The notes under the pieces: generated by a model
What the model saw: only the letters and a program-made list of their open reading frames with translations
Databases searched by the model: none
What the model was told of the DNA's origin: nothing
Assembly (NCBI RefSeq): GCF_014697625.1
Contig: NZ_JACJSG010000003.1
Span: 124,001 to 188,000 of the forward strand
Origin: Anabaena azotica FACHB-119
GTDB taxonomy: Bacteria; Cyanobacteriota; Cyanobacteriia; Cyanobacteriales; Nostocaceae
Reading direction: 5' to 3'
Length of the DNA: 64,000 nt
Made by a program: the position numbers and the translations under genes
In this document: positions 1 through 8,776 of the stretch, piece by piece
How positions within the stretch are numbered: the first letter of the stretch is position 1
Layout: each line of letters opens with the position of its first letter

Positions 1-1323
1 TTATTTCTGCTAGGAGTAGGAACCTTTGTACTGATTATCTTGTGGTTGAATAGGTATACTGCTGCTCGTAGTACCTACAAGGCAATTGTGGAATTTGCCA
101 ATGCAGGGGGGATGCAAAGAGGAGCGTTAGTCCGTTACCGTGGCGTAAGAGTGGGACGCATTTCTCAGATTCAACCAGGGCCGAATGCTGTAGAAGTGGA
201 AATTGAAATTGGTCAACCTGACCTGATTATTCCTCGCGATGTGGTGATTGAAGCGAATCAAACCGGATTAATTAGTGAAAGTATTATCGATATTACACCC
301 AAGTCATCACTACCTGCTGGGCAAAATATCGCCAAACCCCTAGATAGGAATTGTAACTCCAGCGTCATTATTTGTAATAATGCTCGGTTAAAGGGACAAA
401 TAGGTATAAGTGTTGATGCGCTGATTCGTAGTAGTACTGATTTGGCTAATGCCTATAACAACCCAGAATTTTATCAGAAGGTGAATAGGCTGCTGGAAAC
501 TTCCTCACAAGCTGCGACTGGTATAGCCGCACTGAGTCAGGATTTTCGCAGTTTGAGTAAAACCTTTCAAGGGCAGTTAGGTACTTTTACTACCACCGCT
601 ACTACTGTACAACAAGCAACCAATCGATTGACAGCCTCTACCACGAAAACTGTTGATCAACTGGGTGTGACAGCCAGTCAATTTGGCACAACGGCAACTC
701 AAGCAAGTCGTTTGTTGAGTGATTTGGATAACCTATTAACTAGCAATCGCTCAACGTTGGTTGGTGCTTTAAATAATATTACAGAAACTAGCAATCAACT
801 ACGCTTGACTGTAGGCAATTTATCACCAAGTTTGAATCGTTTGACTCAAGGAGAGTTAATCAAGAATTTAGAAACTCTCTCAGCAAATGCGGCGGAAGCC
901 TCGGCTAATTTGCGAAATGCGACTCAAACTTTAAATGATCCGAAAAATGCGGTGCTGCTACAACAGACTTTAGATTCGGCTAGGGTAACATTTGAAAATA
1001 CACAAAAAATTACATCTGATTTAGATGAATTGACAGGTGATCCTAACTTCCGGCAAAATCTCAGACAATTGGTAAATGGTCTAAGTAATTTGGTGTCTTC
1101 TACAGACCAAATGGAACAGCAAGCAAAGTTAGTCACCACGTTAGAGTCGATGAAAGCCGTCGCCAATACACCAACAGTAATTCCCCCCACCCTTACAGCT
1201 AATTCCTCAACCACCACCGCAACAAGTGTAGATAACCAGCCTCAATTCAAGAGTGTGGCATCATCTCAGGAAAAATTGTTACAGCAGCTAAGGGAATATG
1301 CGGAAAAGGAGACTAGGGAGTAG
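1..1323 (+). CDS. MCE/MlaD family lipid-transport substrate-binding protein, 5' end cut off
   Basis: The frame is open from the first base, so the true start lies left of the window. The first visible residues form a hydrophobic helix (about 14 residues, ending LIILW), the N-terminal membrane anchor of MlaD-type proteins. An MCE domain follows at about residues 25-105 (VRYRGVRVGRISQIQPG, then the ISESIIDITP end). A long polar helical stretch rich in Thr, Asn, Gln and Leu runs to the C-terminus, as in cyanobacterial MCE proteins that bridge the periplasm. Family members work with an MlaE-like permease and an ATPase to move lipids between membranes; those partners, if present, are upstream and not visible. 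The stop codon lies at the edge of a purine-rich repeat. Family assignment is firm; the substrate is inferred. Confidence 0.85.
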   Translation, partial: LFLLGVGTFVLIILWLNRYTAARSTYKAIVEFANAGGMQRGALVRYRGVRVGRISQIQPGPNAVEVEIEIGQPDLIIPRDVVIEANQTGLISESIIDITPKSSLPAGQNIAKPLDRNCNSSVIICNNARLKGQIGISVDALIRSSTDLANAYNNPEFYQKVNRLLETSSQAATGIAALSQDFRSLSKTFQGQLGTFTTTATTVQQATNRLTASTTKTVDQLGVTASQFGTTATQASRLLSDLDNLLTSNRSTLVGALNNITETSNQLRLTVGNLSPSLNRLTQGELIKNLETLSANAAEASANLRNATQTLNDPKNAVLLQQTLDSARVTFENTQKITSDLDELTGDPNFRQNLRQLVNGLSNLVSSTDQMEQQAKLVTTLESMKAVANTPTVIPPTLTANSSTTTATSVDNQPQFKSVASSQEKLLQQLREYAEKETRE

Positions 1324-1495
1324 GGACTGGGGAAAGGGGAAAGGGGAAGGGGAAAGGGGGAAAGGGAAAGGGGGAAGGGAAGAAGCCTTTAACCACTGTC
1401 AACTGATAACTGTCAACTGATAACTGATAACTGTCAACTGATAACTGTCAACTGATAACTGATAACTGATAACTGATAACTGTCAACTGTCAACT
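1324..1495. repeat. Purine-rich GGGGAAA tract followed by AACTGAT/AACTGTC heptamers (STRR)
   Basis: The first part is a run of short GGGGAAA-like units. The second, from about 1397, is a tandem array of heptamers of the AACTGAT/AACTGTC type, as in cyanobacterial STRRs. The array runs into the 3' end of the convergent kinase gene and supplies its stop codon. Confidence 0.85.
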
Positions 1496-3585
1496 AACTT
1501 CGCCACAGCAGCAATTAATTCATCAGCGTTGAGTGGTTTGGGGAGATGTAGCTGATATCCGGCTTGGAGTGCTTGTTCTCGATCATATTGTCGCGCGAAG
1601 GCGGTTAAGGCGATCGCCGGAATTTGTCCTCCTTGTTCTTTTGTCCAAGTCCTTACCTGTTGGATTAACGTATAGCCATTCATCTCTGGCATACTAATAT
1701 CACTCACCAAAACATCCGGTTTGATTTTTGGCAATAGCTGTAATGCTTCTAATGCTGAAGCCGCCAAGCTGACCTCGGCTCCCTCTTGCTCTAAAATAAA
1801 AGCTAGAAAATCTCGTGAATCTGCATCGTCATCAACTACCAAAGTCTTAATCCCCATAAGGGGCAAAGAGTTAGCCTCTAATGATGCAGAATGATCTTGC
1901 TCATCGTTGACACTCACTTCATCTTCTGGCAGCATTGGTAATCGTACAGTGAAAGTTGCCCCTTGTTCTTCCCCATCGCTTTGTGCAGTCACAGTACCAC
2001 CGTGAATTTCTACAATTTTCCGCACAATTGCTAGTCCTAACCCTAGTCCGCCAAATCTTCTCGTAGAACTGCTGTCGGCTTGGCGGAAGTAATCAAATAC
2101 ATAAGGTAAAAACTCTGGACTAATCCCTTTACCAGTATCACTGACTACGATTTGAGCATTGTGATCAACCTGTTCTAAATATACTTCTATTTTGCCGCCA
2201 TTGGGTGTAAATTTCACAGCATTAGAAAGCAGATTCCATACTACTTGTTGCAAGCGAGCAGAATCACCCATAACCTGTCTTATATTGGGTGCAAATCTTG
2301 TCGATATCTCAATGGACTTAGTTTCAGCAGCCAAACGTATGGTTTCTATTGCTGTTGATATGACAATAGCTAAATTTACTTTAGTAACATTTATGGCTAA
2401 CTTTCCCTGTAATATTCTGGAGATATCTAGCAAATCCTCAATGAGTTGTACCTGTAACGTAGCATTACGTTCAATCGTGGCGAGGGCTTGCGATGTCCTT
2501 GCCGGATTAAGCTGACGCTCTTGTAGTAATTTAGACCAACCAAGAATCGCATTCAAGGGAGTACGTAACTCATGAGAGAGAACTGCTAAAAATTCATCTT
2601 TAATGCGGTTAGCTGTTTGCTCTAATTCTAAAAGACGCGCCCTCTCTTCTAAAATTTGTTTTTGCTCGTGAATATCAGTACAAGTACCGAACCACTTGAC
2701 TACCTTACCTTGCTGGTCTTTCAGTGGAAATGCCCGCCCTAATTGCCAGCGATAGGAACCATCCACAGCGCGTTTAAAGCGGTATTCATTCTCATATAAA
2801 GTACCCGTTTCTACAGCTTTTAACCATACTTCATAACTACGTTCTACATCCTCTGGATGCAAAACTGTTAACCATCCAGAACCTAAAGACTGTTCTAAGG
2901 TTAACCCAGTATAATCGCACCAGTTTTGATTATAGTAATCACAATCACCGTTAGCATTAGCCGTCCAGACAATTTGAGGTATTGCTTCGGCTAAATAACG
3001 ATAGCGTTCTTCACTTTCTTTGAGAACTTCTAGGATACGCTGACGTTCATTAATTTCTTGTTGTAATTTCTCGTTTGCCTTACTAATTTCATTAGTGCGG
3101 AGACTGACTATTTCTTCTAAATGATTTTGGTATTTTCTTAGTTCTGCCTCTACCTTTAAACGTTCTAATATTTCATTTTGCAATTCTTGATTTGCTGTTG
3201 CGAGTTGAGCCGGACTAGGAAGTGCTAGAGCCTGTGGAACTAAAGGTATGAGTGCTAATGCTGTAAATACAGATATAATTGCTGTTGCAGCCTTTAAAAA
3301 ACCTGCTGTCCAATAAGTAGGATACCATAGTGTCAAAATCTCCATGAGGTGGGTTGTCCCACAAGCCACAATAAACCCACTAAATAATAGGAATATCCAA
3401 TAGAAGGGTAAATCTTTGCGCCTACGGACGAAGTAGAAAAGTGTAGCAGGAATGGAATAGTAAGCTACTGCAATTAGCCCATCAGATATTATATGTAACC
3501 AAACTAAATCCGTTTTCCATAAATAGCAATGCCCATGTGGAATAAATGGGGATGAATTAAAAATATAATTCCATAGTTCTGACAT
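1483..3585 (-). CDS. Hybrid histidine kinase with ethylene-receptor-type membrane domain
   Basis: This is a 700-residue sensor kinase. Residues 1-115 hold three membrane helices matching the ethylene-binding domain of plant ETR1. The counterparts of ETR1 D25, Y32, I35, P36, I62, C65 and H69 are all present at 35, 42, 45, 46, 72, 75 and 79 (motif CGTTH). C75 and H79 would bind Cu(I). A coiled coil (about 125-190), one PAS domain (190-310), HisKA with H338 in LSHELRTPL, a HATPase_c domain (N box NLLSNAVKFT, G box GGLGLGLAIV) and a C-terminal receiver with D629 follow. Synechocystis SynEtr1 is the known cyanobacterial relative. The stop codon falls in an STRR. Ethylene binding itself is inferred from the residues. 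Confidence 0.9.
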   Translation of the reverse strand: MSELWNYIFNSSPFIPHGHCYLWKTDLVWLHIISDGLIAVAYYSIPATLFYFVRRRKDLPFYWIFLLFSGFIVACGTTHLMEILTLWYPTYWTAGFLKAATAIISVFTALALIPLVPQALALPSPAQLATANQELQNEILERLKVEAELRKYQNHLEEIVSLRTNEISKANEKLQQEINERQRILEVLKESEERYRYLAEAIPQIVWTANANGDCDYYNQNWCDYTGLTLEQSLGSGWLTVLHPEDVERSYEVWLKAVETGTLYENEYRFKRAVDGSYRWQLGRAFPLKDQQGKVVKWFGTCTDIHEQKQILEERARLLELEQTANRIKDEFLAVLSHELRTPLNAILGWSKLLQERQLNPARTSQALATIERNATLQVQLIEDLLDISRILQGKLAINVTKVNLAIVISTAIETIRLAAETKSIEISTRFAPNIRQVMGDSARLQQVVWNLLSNAVKFTPNGGKIEVYLEQVDHNAQIVVSDTGKGISPEFLPYVFDYFRQADSSSTRRFGGLGLGLAIVRKIVEIHGGTVTAQSDGEEQGATFTVRLPMLPEDEVSVNDEQDHSASLEANSLPLMGIKTLVVDDDADSRDFLAFILEQEGAEVSLAASALEALQLLPKIKPDVLVSDISMPEMNGYTLIQQVRTWTKEQGGQIPAIALTAFARQYDREQALQAGYQLHLPKPLNADELIAAVAKLVDS

Positions 3586-4006
3586 ATTGTTGCAAATTAA
3601 TACTCTATTTTATTCATGTAGTTTTTGGTTAAAAATTTTTGTTTATTGAAAGACTTATTTAAACATGAGTCAAAAATACTAGTGTTTGATGATTGTTATT
3701 ACTTTGATTAAAAAATACATTAGTCTGGGCTGTGCCTTGAAAAAGTATAATAAGGTGGACATTGCCCAACCTATAAATACTTTAATTGTTTTCCAAAATT
3801 AAATCCAATGCCAATATAAGCTTTCTGATATTAACTAAGTATGATAATCGTTGGTATCACACTTACCCAATAAATTTAACACTATAATTTAGATAGACTA
3901 TAAGTATATGTACTCTAAATAAACTTGTCAGTGATGGGTATCACGACAAGCTTTAAGATTATGTAAGATCAATACTCTGAGCATTTTGGATAGGGAGATA
4001 CTCGGC
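3586..4006. other. Divergent intergenic region between the kinase and pdxJ
   Basis: About 420 bases, AT-rich, with no convincing gene on either strand. It must carry the promoters of both divergent genes. I cannot pick the promoters with confidence. The end (AGGGAGA at 3992-3998) is the ribosome binding site of pdxJ. Confidence 0.6.
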
Positions 4007-4726
4007 TTGGCTACTCTTGGGGTGAACATAGACCATATTGCTACCATTCGGCAAGCGCGGCGGACGGTGGAACCAGACCCTGTGGCGGCGGCGGTACTGG
4101 CAGAATTAGGCGGGGCTGATGGTATCACCGTACATTTACGGGAAGACCGTCGGCATATTCAAGACCGGGATGTACGGTTGTTGCGGGAAACTGTGCGTAC
4201 ACATCTAAATTTGGAAATGGCGGCTACAGATGAAATGGTGGGAATAGCCCTTGACATCAAACCCGATTATGTGACACTAGTTCCAGAAAAGCGAGAGGAA
4301 GTAACCACAGAGGGCGGTTTAGATATTGTCGGGCAAATTGCTAGAATAGGTGAGGTAGTTAGTAAGTTGCAGAATGCTGGCATTCCTGTGAGTTTGTTTA
4401 TTGATGCTGAACTTTCACAAATCGAGGCATCTGTCAAGGTGCAAGCAAAGTTTATTGAACTGCACACTGGCAGGTATGCCGAAGCGACCGATGAAACTAG
4501 CCGCCAGCAAGAGCTAGCATTTTTAGCCGCAGGGTGTGAACAAGCAATTAAATCCGGGCTGCGAGTCAACGCTGGTCATGGACTCACCTACTGGAACGTT
4601 TACCCCGTGGCTGCACTCCCAGGGATGGAAGAACTGAACATTGGTCATACCATCATCAGCCGGGCGGCTTTGGTAGGGATAGAAAGGGCAGTTCGGGAGA
4701 TGAAGCAGGCGATAAGAGGGGAGTAG
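4007..4726 (+). CDS. pdxJ: Pyridoxine 5'-phosphate synthase
   Basis: PdxJ condenses 1-deoxyxylulose 5-phosphate with 3-amino-2-oxopropyl phosphate in DXP-dependent vitamin B6 synthesis, in the cytosol. The protein is a full-length TIM barrel of 239 residues. It shows the family signatures [16 protein letters not shown] at the N-terminus, [39 protein letters not shown] and the C-terminal [10 protein letters not shown] and [12 protein letters not shown] place the start at the TTG at 4007, which gives the usual N-terminus MATLGVN and sits 8 bases after AGGGAGA. A TTG 21 bases further upstream would add residues not found in the family. No other B6 gene is nearby. Confidence 0.95.
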   Translation: MATLGVNIDHIATIRQARRTVEPDPVAAAVLAELGGADGITVHLREDRRHIQDRDVRLLRETVRTHLNLEMAATDEMVGIALDIKPDYVTLVPEKREEVTTEGGLDIVGQIARIGEVVSKLQNAGIPVSLFIDAELSQIEASVKVQAKFIELHTGRYAEATDETSRQQELAFLAAGCEQAIKSGLRVNAGHGLTYWNVYPVAALPGMEELNIGHTIISRAALVGIERAVREMKQAIRGE

Positions 4727-4732
4727 GGAGTC

Positions 4733-4892
4733 AGTGAACAGTGAACAGTGAACAGTGAACAGTGAACAGTGAACAGTGAACAGTGAACAGTGAACAGTGA
4801 ACAGTGAATATAACCTGATAACTGATAACTGATAACTGATAACTGATAACTGATAACTGATAACTGATAACTGATAACTGATAACTGATAAC
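4733..4892. repeat. Two adjacent heptamer arrays (AGTGAAC)n and (AACTGAT)n
   Basis: About eleven near-perfect copies of AGTGAAC are followed directly by about eleven copies of AACTGAT. These are typical cyanobacterial STRRs. The minus strand is open through them and encodes a meaningless YQLSVIS repeat. The units are nearly identical, suggesting recent slippage or active homogenisation. Confidence 0.95.
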
Positions 4893-4952
4893 TGCCTCTA
4901 GAGGGGAATTACTGCGAAATCTGGAAAATCTTTGGTATTTTGAAAGACTTCT

Positions 4953-5669
4953 ATGAGCGCAACACAATCTAACAACCTGCCGCTTTGGGTACAGGATAGG
5001 GATAAGGTGATTGCTGAAAGCACCGATGTTGAATGGCGCTATCAGACTCCTCCAGATTATTCTCGGTCTAAGGAAAATCTTGCTAAAGAGAGTACAAGCA
5101 ATCACTTAGAGGGTACACTGGAAGCGATCGTCCAGAACTTGGTGAGAACCTTCGAGATGGAGGTATCTTTCAAGGCTAACCCGCAGCAGTGGTTGTCGAT
5201 TGTCAATGACAAGTTTCGTGTAAGTACTAATGGTGGGCCGGAGTATAAGGCAGCAGATTTATATGCCCAAGGTACTTACAATTTATTTATGGCGGATTCT
5301 GAACATTACAAAGCTTCTGAAGAAAGCTTTGAATCATCCGCGAAACTCTTCCATACAACATTTCCCCAGGGTTTCCCTTGGGAGGTGTTGGAAGTCTACT
5401 CAGGGCCACCAACTGTTACATTCAAATGGCGACACTGGGGGCATTTTCACGGTGCATATAAAGATTATGCACCCACTGGAGAGACAGTAGAAATCATCGG
5501 CTTGAGTGTTGCTCATGTAACTGATGATTTAAAAATTATTTCTTTGGAACACTATTTTGACAACCAGCTGTTCTTAGATAAGTTGACATCTGGTGGTAAA
5601 ACAAATAGTGAAACTAAAGGAAGTGGCTGTCCTTTCGGTTCTTGGTTTAAAAAATCGGGCAAGGGTTAG
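4953..5669 (+). CDS. Homologue of plant pathogen-related protein (SnoaL/NTF2-like fold)
   Basis: The 238-residue protein resembles, along most of its length, the barley-type 'pathogen-related protein'. Shared landmarks are the start of the core (VEWRYQTPPDY), LEAIVQNLVRTFEMEVSFK, FRVSTNGG, the FPQGFPWEVLEVYSGPP block, FKWRHWGHFHG and the late H-rich strand with FYF/HYF-like ending. The fold is expected to be SnoaL/NTF2-like (alpha+beta cone). The C-terminus adds GCPFGSWFKK, not seen in the plant proteins. No signal peptide is visible. The function is unknown even in plants, where the protein is induced by pathogens; a small-molecule binding or isomerase role is only inferred. Confidence 0.7.
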   Translation: MSATQSNNLPLWVQDRDKVIAESTDVEWRYQTPPDYSRSKENLAKESTSNHLEGTLEAIVQNLVRTFEMEVSFKANPQQWLSIVNDKFRVSTNGGPEYKAADLYAQGTYNLFMADSEHYKASEESFESSAKLFHTTFPQGFPWEVLEVYSGPPTVTFKWRHWGHFHGAYKDYAPTGETVEIIGLSVAHVTDDLKIISLEHYFDNQLFLDKLTSGGKTNSETKGSGCPFGSWFKKSGKG

Positions 5670-5672
5670 TTT

Positions 5673-5765
5673 AGGAGGGTGTAAGGGTGTGAGGGTGTAA
5701 GGGTATTAAAGCAAAAATATTCACCCCTATACCCCTATACCCCTATACCCCTATACCCTATAGTC
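5673..5765. repeat. GGGTGTAA and ACCCCTAT short tandem repeats
   Basis: GGGTGTAAGGGTGTGAGGGTG is followed about 30 bases on by several copies of ACCCCTAT, roughly the inverse complement, so the RNA could fold into a long hairpin between the two genes. Confidence 0.8.
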
Positions 5766-5807
5766 CTAATACTGTACCCTAAAATTATTAGTACACAGAG
5801 GATAACA

Positions 5808-6137
5808 ATGCAAACATATTATTACGTTTTGGCTAGCCGACGCTTTTTACTACAAGAAGAACCTATGGAGGAAGTGCTGAAAGAACGTACTCGCCATTAC
5901 CACGAACAAGAAAAAGAGATTGATTTTTGGTTGGTTCCCCAACCTGCATTTTTAGAAACACCTGAATTTGCACAAATTAAGGCGAAGTGTCCTCAGCCAG
6001 CCGCCGCGATTATTTCTACTAATGCTCAATTTATTACTTGGCTCAAACTCCGGTTAGAGTATGTGATTACAGGTGAATTTTCTGCTCCTTCGGAAACAAT
6101 TCCTGAGCCTTTGGCATCTTTAGCTACAGCTTCTTAG
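5808..6137 (+). CDS. ycf54: Ycf54, Mg-protoporphyrin IX monomethyl ester cyclase accessory subunit
   Basis: Ycf54 (DUF2488) is needed for assembly or stability of the oxygen-dependent Mg-protoporphyrin monomethyl ester cyclase that makes the fifth ring of chlorophyll. The 109-residue length fits. Family landmarks are the N-terminal TYYYVLASRRFLLQEEP, then EIDFWLVPQPAFLETPE, CPQPAAAIISTN and FITWLKLRLEYVITGEF. The ATG follows GAGGATAAC. The gene stands alone between repeats, with a downstream STRR starting at its stop codon. Identification is strong because the family is small and highly conserved. Confidence 0.95.
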   Translation: MQTYYYVLASRRFLLQEEPMEEVLKERTRHYHEQEKEIDFWLVPQPAFLETPEFAQIKAKCPQPAAAIISTNAQFITWLKLRLEYVITGEFSAPSETIPEPLASLATAS

Positions 6138-6232
6138 TCAATTGGTCATTAGTCAACAGTCATTAGTCAACAGTCAACAGTCAACAATTTTGCACTATGG
6201 ACTATTGACTTTTGACTATGGACTATTGACTA
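6137..6232. repeat. GTCAACAGTCATTA heptamer repeats with inverted GGACTATTGACTT copies
   Basis: Copies of AGTCATTAGTCAACA-type units are followed by their inverse complements (TGACTATGGACTATTGACT). The two halves could pair in RNA as an imperfect hairpin downstream of ycf54. Confidence 0.8.
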
Positions 6233-6283
6233 ATTACTAAATAGAATCTTTTAGGTATTCACTATTTATACAACTTAAATTCT

Positions 6284-6922
6284 GTGCAGAAATTTGCAAC
6301 TTTACCTGGTGTAGTAGGATTGGCGATCGCAAGTGCGTCTTTGATGGGTAGCATAACTTCTGCAAGCGCCCAATCTTCTGTTCCTGTGTGTCAACCTCCC
6401 GGTGCTGGCGAGTATCTTTTATTGGTAGTTAGTCCCACAGCAGAAAGTCGCACCCAGTTACGGAATGCTTTACCAAATGAAATTAAAACTACTACCTGCC
6501 AATACTTAAATGATACGGTGACACGTATAGGCGGATTTAGGAGCATTGATGATGCCAACCGTTGGGCTAGATATATCAACACTATAGTTGGGTTGTCTGC
6601 CATCATCACTACAAGACCTGGAGAAGCAGCAACCCAACAGCCACAGCCTCCAAGGGTGACATTTAATCCTCAAGCTTTAGGTCAGGGATATGCTGTGTTG
6701 GTTGATTATTACAACCGTCCAGAAATAGTCAATAGTGTACAACAAGCTGTAGGCGGTAATGTAGGTTTAGCTTCCTACGGACAACGCCCTTACCTGTTGG
6801 CTGTTTACACTACTAATCAACAAGAAGCTTATAACACATTACAAAGGCTCAATGAACGCGGTTTCGTTGCTGTGTTAGTGAATAGCCGTAATGTCATGTT
6901 ACTGCGATCGGTTGTGCGGTGA
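6284..6922 (+). CDS. Secreted protein of unknown function with possible SPOR-like repeats
   Basis: The 212-residue product starts at a GTG (6284). It has an N-terminal signal peptide: a hydrophobic stretch from GVVGLAIASASLMG and a likely cleavage after ASA around residue 29. Two similar halves follow (about 40-105 and 135-210). Each has the pattern of a SPOR-like domain: YLLLVVSP or YAVLVDYY near the start, then 'GGFRSIDDANRWARYI' or 'TNQQEAYNTLQRL'. SPOR domains bind denuded peptidoglycan, but the match here is only by pattern. No operon partner is evident. It is probably an exported periplasmic protein. Confidence 0.6.
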   Translation: MQKFATLPGVVGLAIASASLMGSITSASAQSSVPVCQPPGAGEYLLLVVSPTAESRTQLRNALPNEIKTTTCQYLNDTVTRIGGFRSIDDANRWARYINTIVGLSAIITTRPGEAATQQPQPPRVTFNPQALGQGYAVLVDYYNRPEIVNSVQQAVGGNVGLASYGQRPYLLAVYTTNQQEAYNTLQRLNERGFVAVLVNSRNVMLLRSVVR

Positions 6923-7026
6923 TATAGCAGGGGACTGGGGACTGGGGACAGGCGCTCAATTGCTGCTTGCTATCAAGATTTTATGATTCATTTATGTCCT
7001 CACCTATGTGGCTACTGCTATATTTG

Positions 7027-7110
7027 TTGACTGTTGACTGTTGACTATGGACTGTTGACTATGGACTGTTGACTATTGACTATTGACTATTGACTATGGA
7101 CTGTTGACTA
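7027..7110. repeat. GTTGACTATGGACT heptamer STRR overlapping the next gene's 3' end
   Basis: Tandem units of GTTGACT, ATTGACT and ATGGACT. The stop codon and last residues (IVNSP) of the minus-strand PAP2-like gene are read from this array. Confidence 0.85.
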
Positions 7111-7564
7111 TCAATAAAGCTCTAGCTAGCCAAGATATAGTTATGCCCAAAGCTGACCCGGCTATTACCTGGACGGGTGTGTGTCCTAATAATTCTTTGA
7201 GTCTGTCTTGGCTAAAGTCTGGTTTTTCGTGAAATAACTCGTCAATCATTTGATTGAGGATGCGGGCTTGCTTTCCGGCTGCTTGGCGAACTCCTGCTGC
7301 ATCGTACATGACAATGATGGCAAAAACCGCAGCTAAGGCAAAATCGGGTGATGCCCAGCCGAGAGTTTGCCCGACACCAGCAGCAAGGGCTGTTACTAGG
7401 GCTGAATGGGCGCTGGGCATTCCGCCAGTGGTGACGAGAACGCGCACATTCAGTTTCCGATTTTTAATTAGCTCAACAAATAGCTTTAAAGCTTGAGCGA
7501 CAAAACAAGCTACCAGAGCAACCAGCAGCACCCGGTTGTCTAAAATTGCGCCTATGTCCTGCAT
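7094..7564 (-). CDS. Divergent PAP2 family membrane protein (DUF212/YuiD-like)
   Basis: This 156-residue protein belongs to the divergent PAP2 (DUF212) family found in cyanobacteria, Firmicutes and plants. The marker motif is TTGGMPSAHSALVTALA (about residues 45-61), with a later VMYDAAGVRQAAGKQARILN block. The N-terminus (LLVALVACFVAQALKLFVELI), a central helix and a C-terminal helix (VIAGSALGITISWLARALLIV) are membrane-like. The family resembles acid phosphatases of the PAP2 type, but phosphatase activity is not established. The last five codons lie in an STRR. It lies upstream of crtE in gene order but is separated from it by a repeat. Confidence 0.9.
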   Translation of the reverse strand: MQDIGAILDNRVLLVALVACFVAQALKLFVELIKNRKLNVRVLVTTGGMPSAHSALVTALAAGVGQTLGWASPDFALAAVFAIIVMYDAAGVRQAAGKQARILNQMIDELFHEKPDFSQDRLKELLGHTPVQVIAGSALGITISWLARALLIVNSP

Positions 7565-7586
7565 GGTATTTTGGTTTGGTTAGTCA

Positions 7587-7690
7587 ATGTTATCAGTTAT
7601 CAGTTATCAGTTGTCAGTTGTCAGTTGTCAGTGGTAATGATTATATCTTGACTGCCTCCTGCCTCCTGCCTCCTGCCTTCTGCCTCCTGA
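7587..7690. repeat. GTTATCA/GTTGTCA heptamers plus CTGCCTC repeats
   Basis: An array of TTATCAG/TTGTCAG units is followed by a short CTGCCTC array (about five copies) just before the crtE stop codon. Confidence 0.85.
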
Positions 7691-7698
7691 CTCCTTGT

Positions 7699-8628
7699 TT
7701 AGTGGTTGCGGCTGGTGATAAAATGAGCGATCGCTTTTAGGGGTTGTGCGCGTTCTCCAAATGGTTCGAGTTCTGCACAGGCTGCTTCTATTAACTCTTG
7801 GGCTTTGAGTCTTGATTGTTCCAGTCCCCATAAACTGGGATAGGTGACTTTCTTGGCGATGAGGTCTTTACCCGCAGTTTTACCTAATTGCTCTTGAGTG
7901 GAGGTAATATCGAGAATATCATCAACGATTTGGAATGCTAACCCAATATTTTGTGAGTAGCTTGTGAGTCTTTGGATATCTTCTGCTGATGCACTAGCCA
8001 AAATACCGCCACAGACAACACAGGCTTCTAAGAGGGCGGCTGTTTTGTGATTATGGATGAAATTGAGGGTTTCTAAGGAAATATCTGATTTTCCTTCTGA
8101 TTCTAGGTCAACTACTTGACCCCCAACTAATCCAGCCGCCCCTAACGCGCGTCCTAAACGGGCTATTACTTGTAAAACTTTGTCTCTAGGCACATTTTCC
8201 GGTGTGCGGATAGCTACAAACTCGAAAGCGTAAGCGAGTAAGCCATCTCCTGCCAAAATCGCAATATCTTCACCATAAACTTTGTGATTTGTCAACATAC
8301 CGCGACGATAATCATCATTATCCATCGCTGGTAGGTCATCATGAATCAAGGACATGGTGTGGCTCATTTCCACGGCACAAGCTGTAGGCATAGCCATTTC
8401 GATTGTACCGCCCATCATTTCACAGGTAGCTAAACAGAGAATGGGACGCAGGCGCTTACCTCCAGCTAAGAGTGAGTAGCGCATTGATTCATAGATTTTT
8501 TCGGGATAAATGATGGGTATTGCTTCATCTAAAGCAGCTTCACATAGTTTTTGGCGTTCTTTGAGATAAGCGACTAAGTTAAATTTGGCTTCCTCTGACA
8601 TCTTCTGAAGGTTATCAGCTGCTACCAT
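7699..8628 (-). CDS. crtE: Geranylgeranyl diphosphate synthase (polyprenyl synthetase)
   Basis: The enzyme extends allylic diphosphates with isopentenyl diphosphate to C20 GGPP, precursor of carotenoids, phytol and tocopherol. Both aspartate-rich metal-binding motifs are visible: [10 protein letters not shown] (first, about residue 93) and FQIVDDILD (second). [17 protein letters not shown] and the lysine in [15 protein letters not shown] fit the short-chain trans-prenyltransferase family. Length is about 309 residues, normal for cyanobacterial CrtE. I chose the ATG at 8628; a GTG two codons upstream is possible. The upstream folD gene is on the same strand, 150 bp away. Confidence 0.93.
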   Translation of the reverse strand: MVAADNLQKMSEEAKFNLVAYLKERQKLCEAALDEAIPIIYPEKIYESMRYSLLAGGKRLRPILCLATCEMMGGTIEMAMPTACAVEMSHTMSLIHDDLPAMDNDDYRRGMLTNHKVYGEDIAILAGDGLLAYAFEFVAIRTPENVPRDKVLQVIARLGRALGAAGLVGGQVVDLESEGKSDISLETLNFIHNHKTAALLEACVVCGGILASASAEDIQRLTSYSQNIGLAFQIVDDILDITSTQEQLGKTAGKDLIAKKVTYPSLWGLEQSRLKAQELIEAACAELEPFGERAQPLKAIAHFITSRNH

Positions 8629-8776
8629 TCTCACAATTCCTTAAATTTTTGGCTTTTGGCTGTTTATCATACACGTCACAATTTTAAGATGCTCTGGAGC
8701 CAAAAGATTAACTATTGCGGCTTTAATCCTTAAAGATGAATGATAAATGATGCTTTATGTTACGATTCGTAATTTT

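Noticed and set aside
4731..5105. Open frame on the minus strand with repeated YQLSVIS residues
   Set aside because: It is made by the STRR arrays and overlaps the start of the pathogen-related protein gene. Not a gene.
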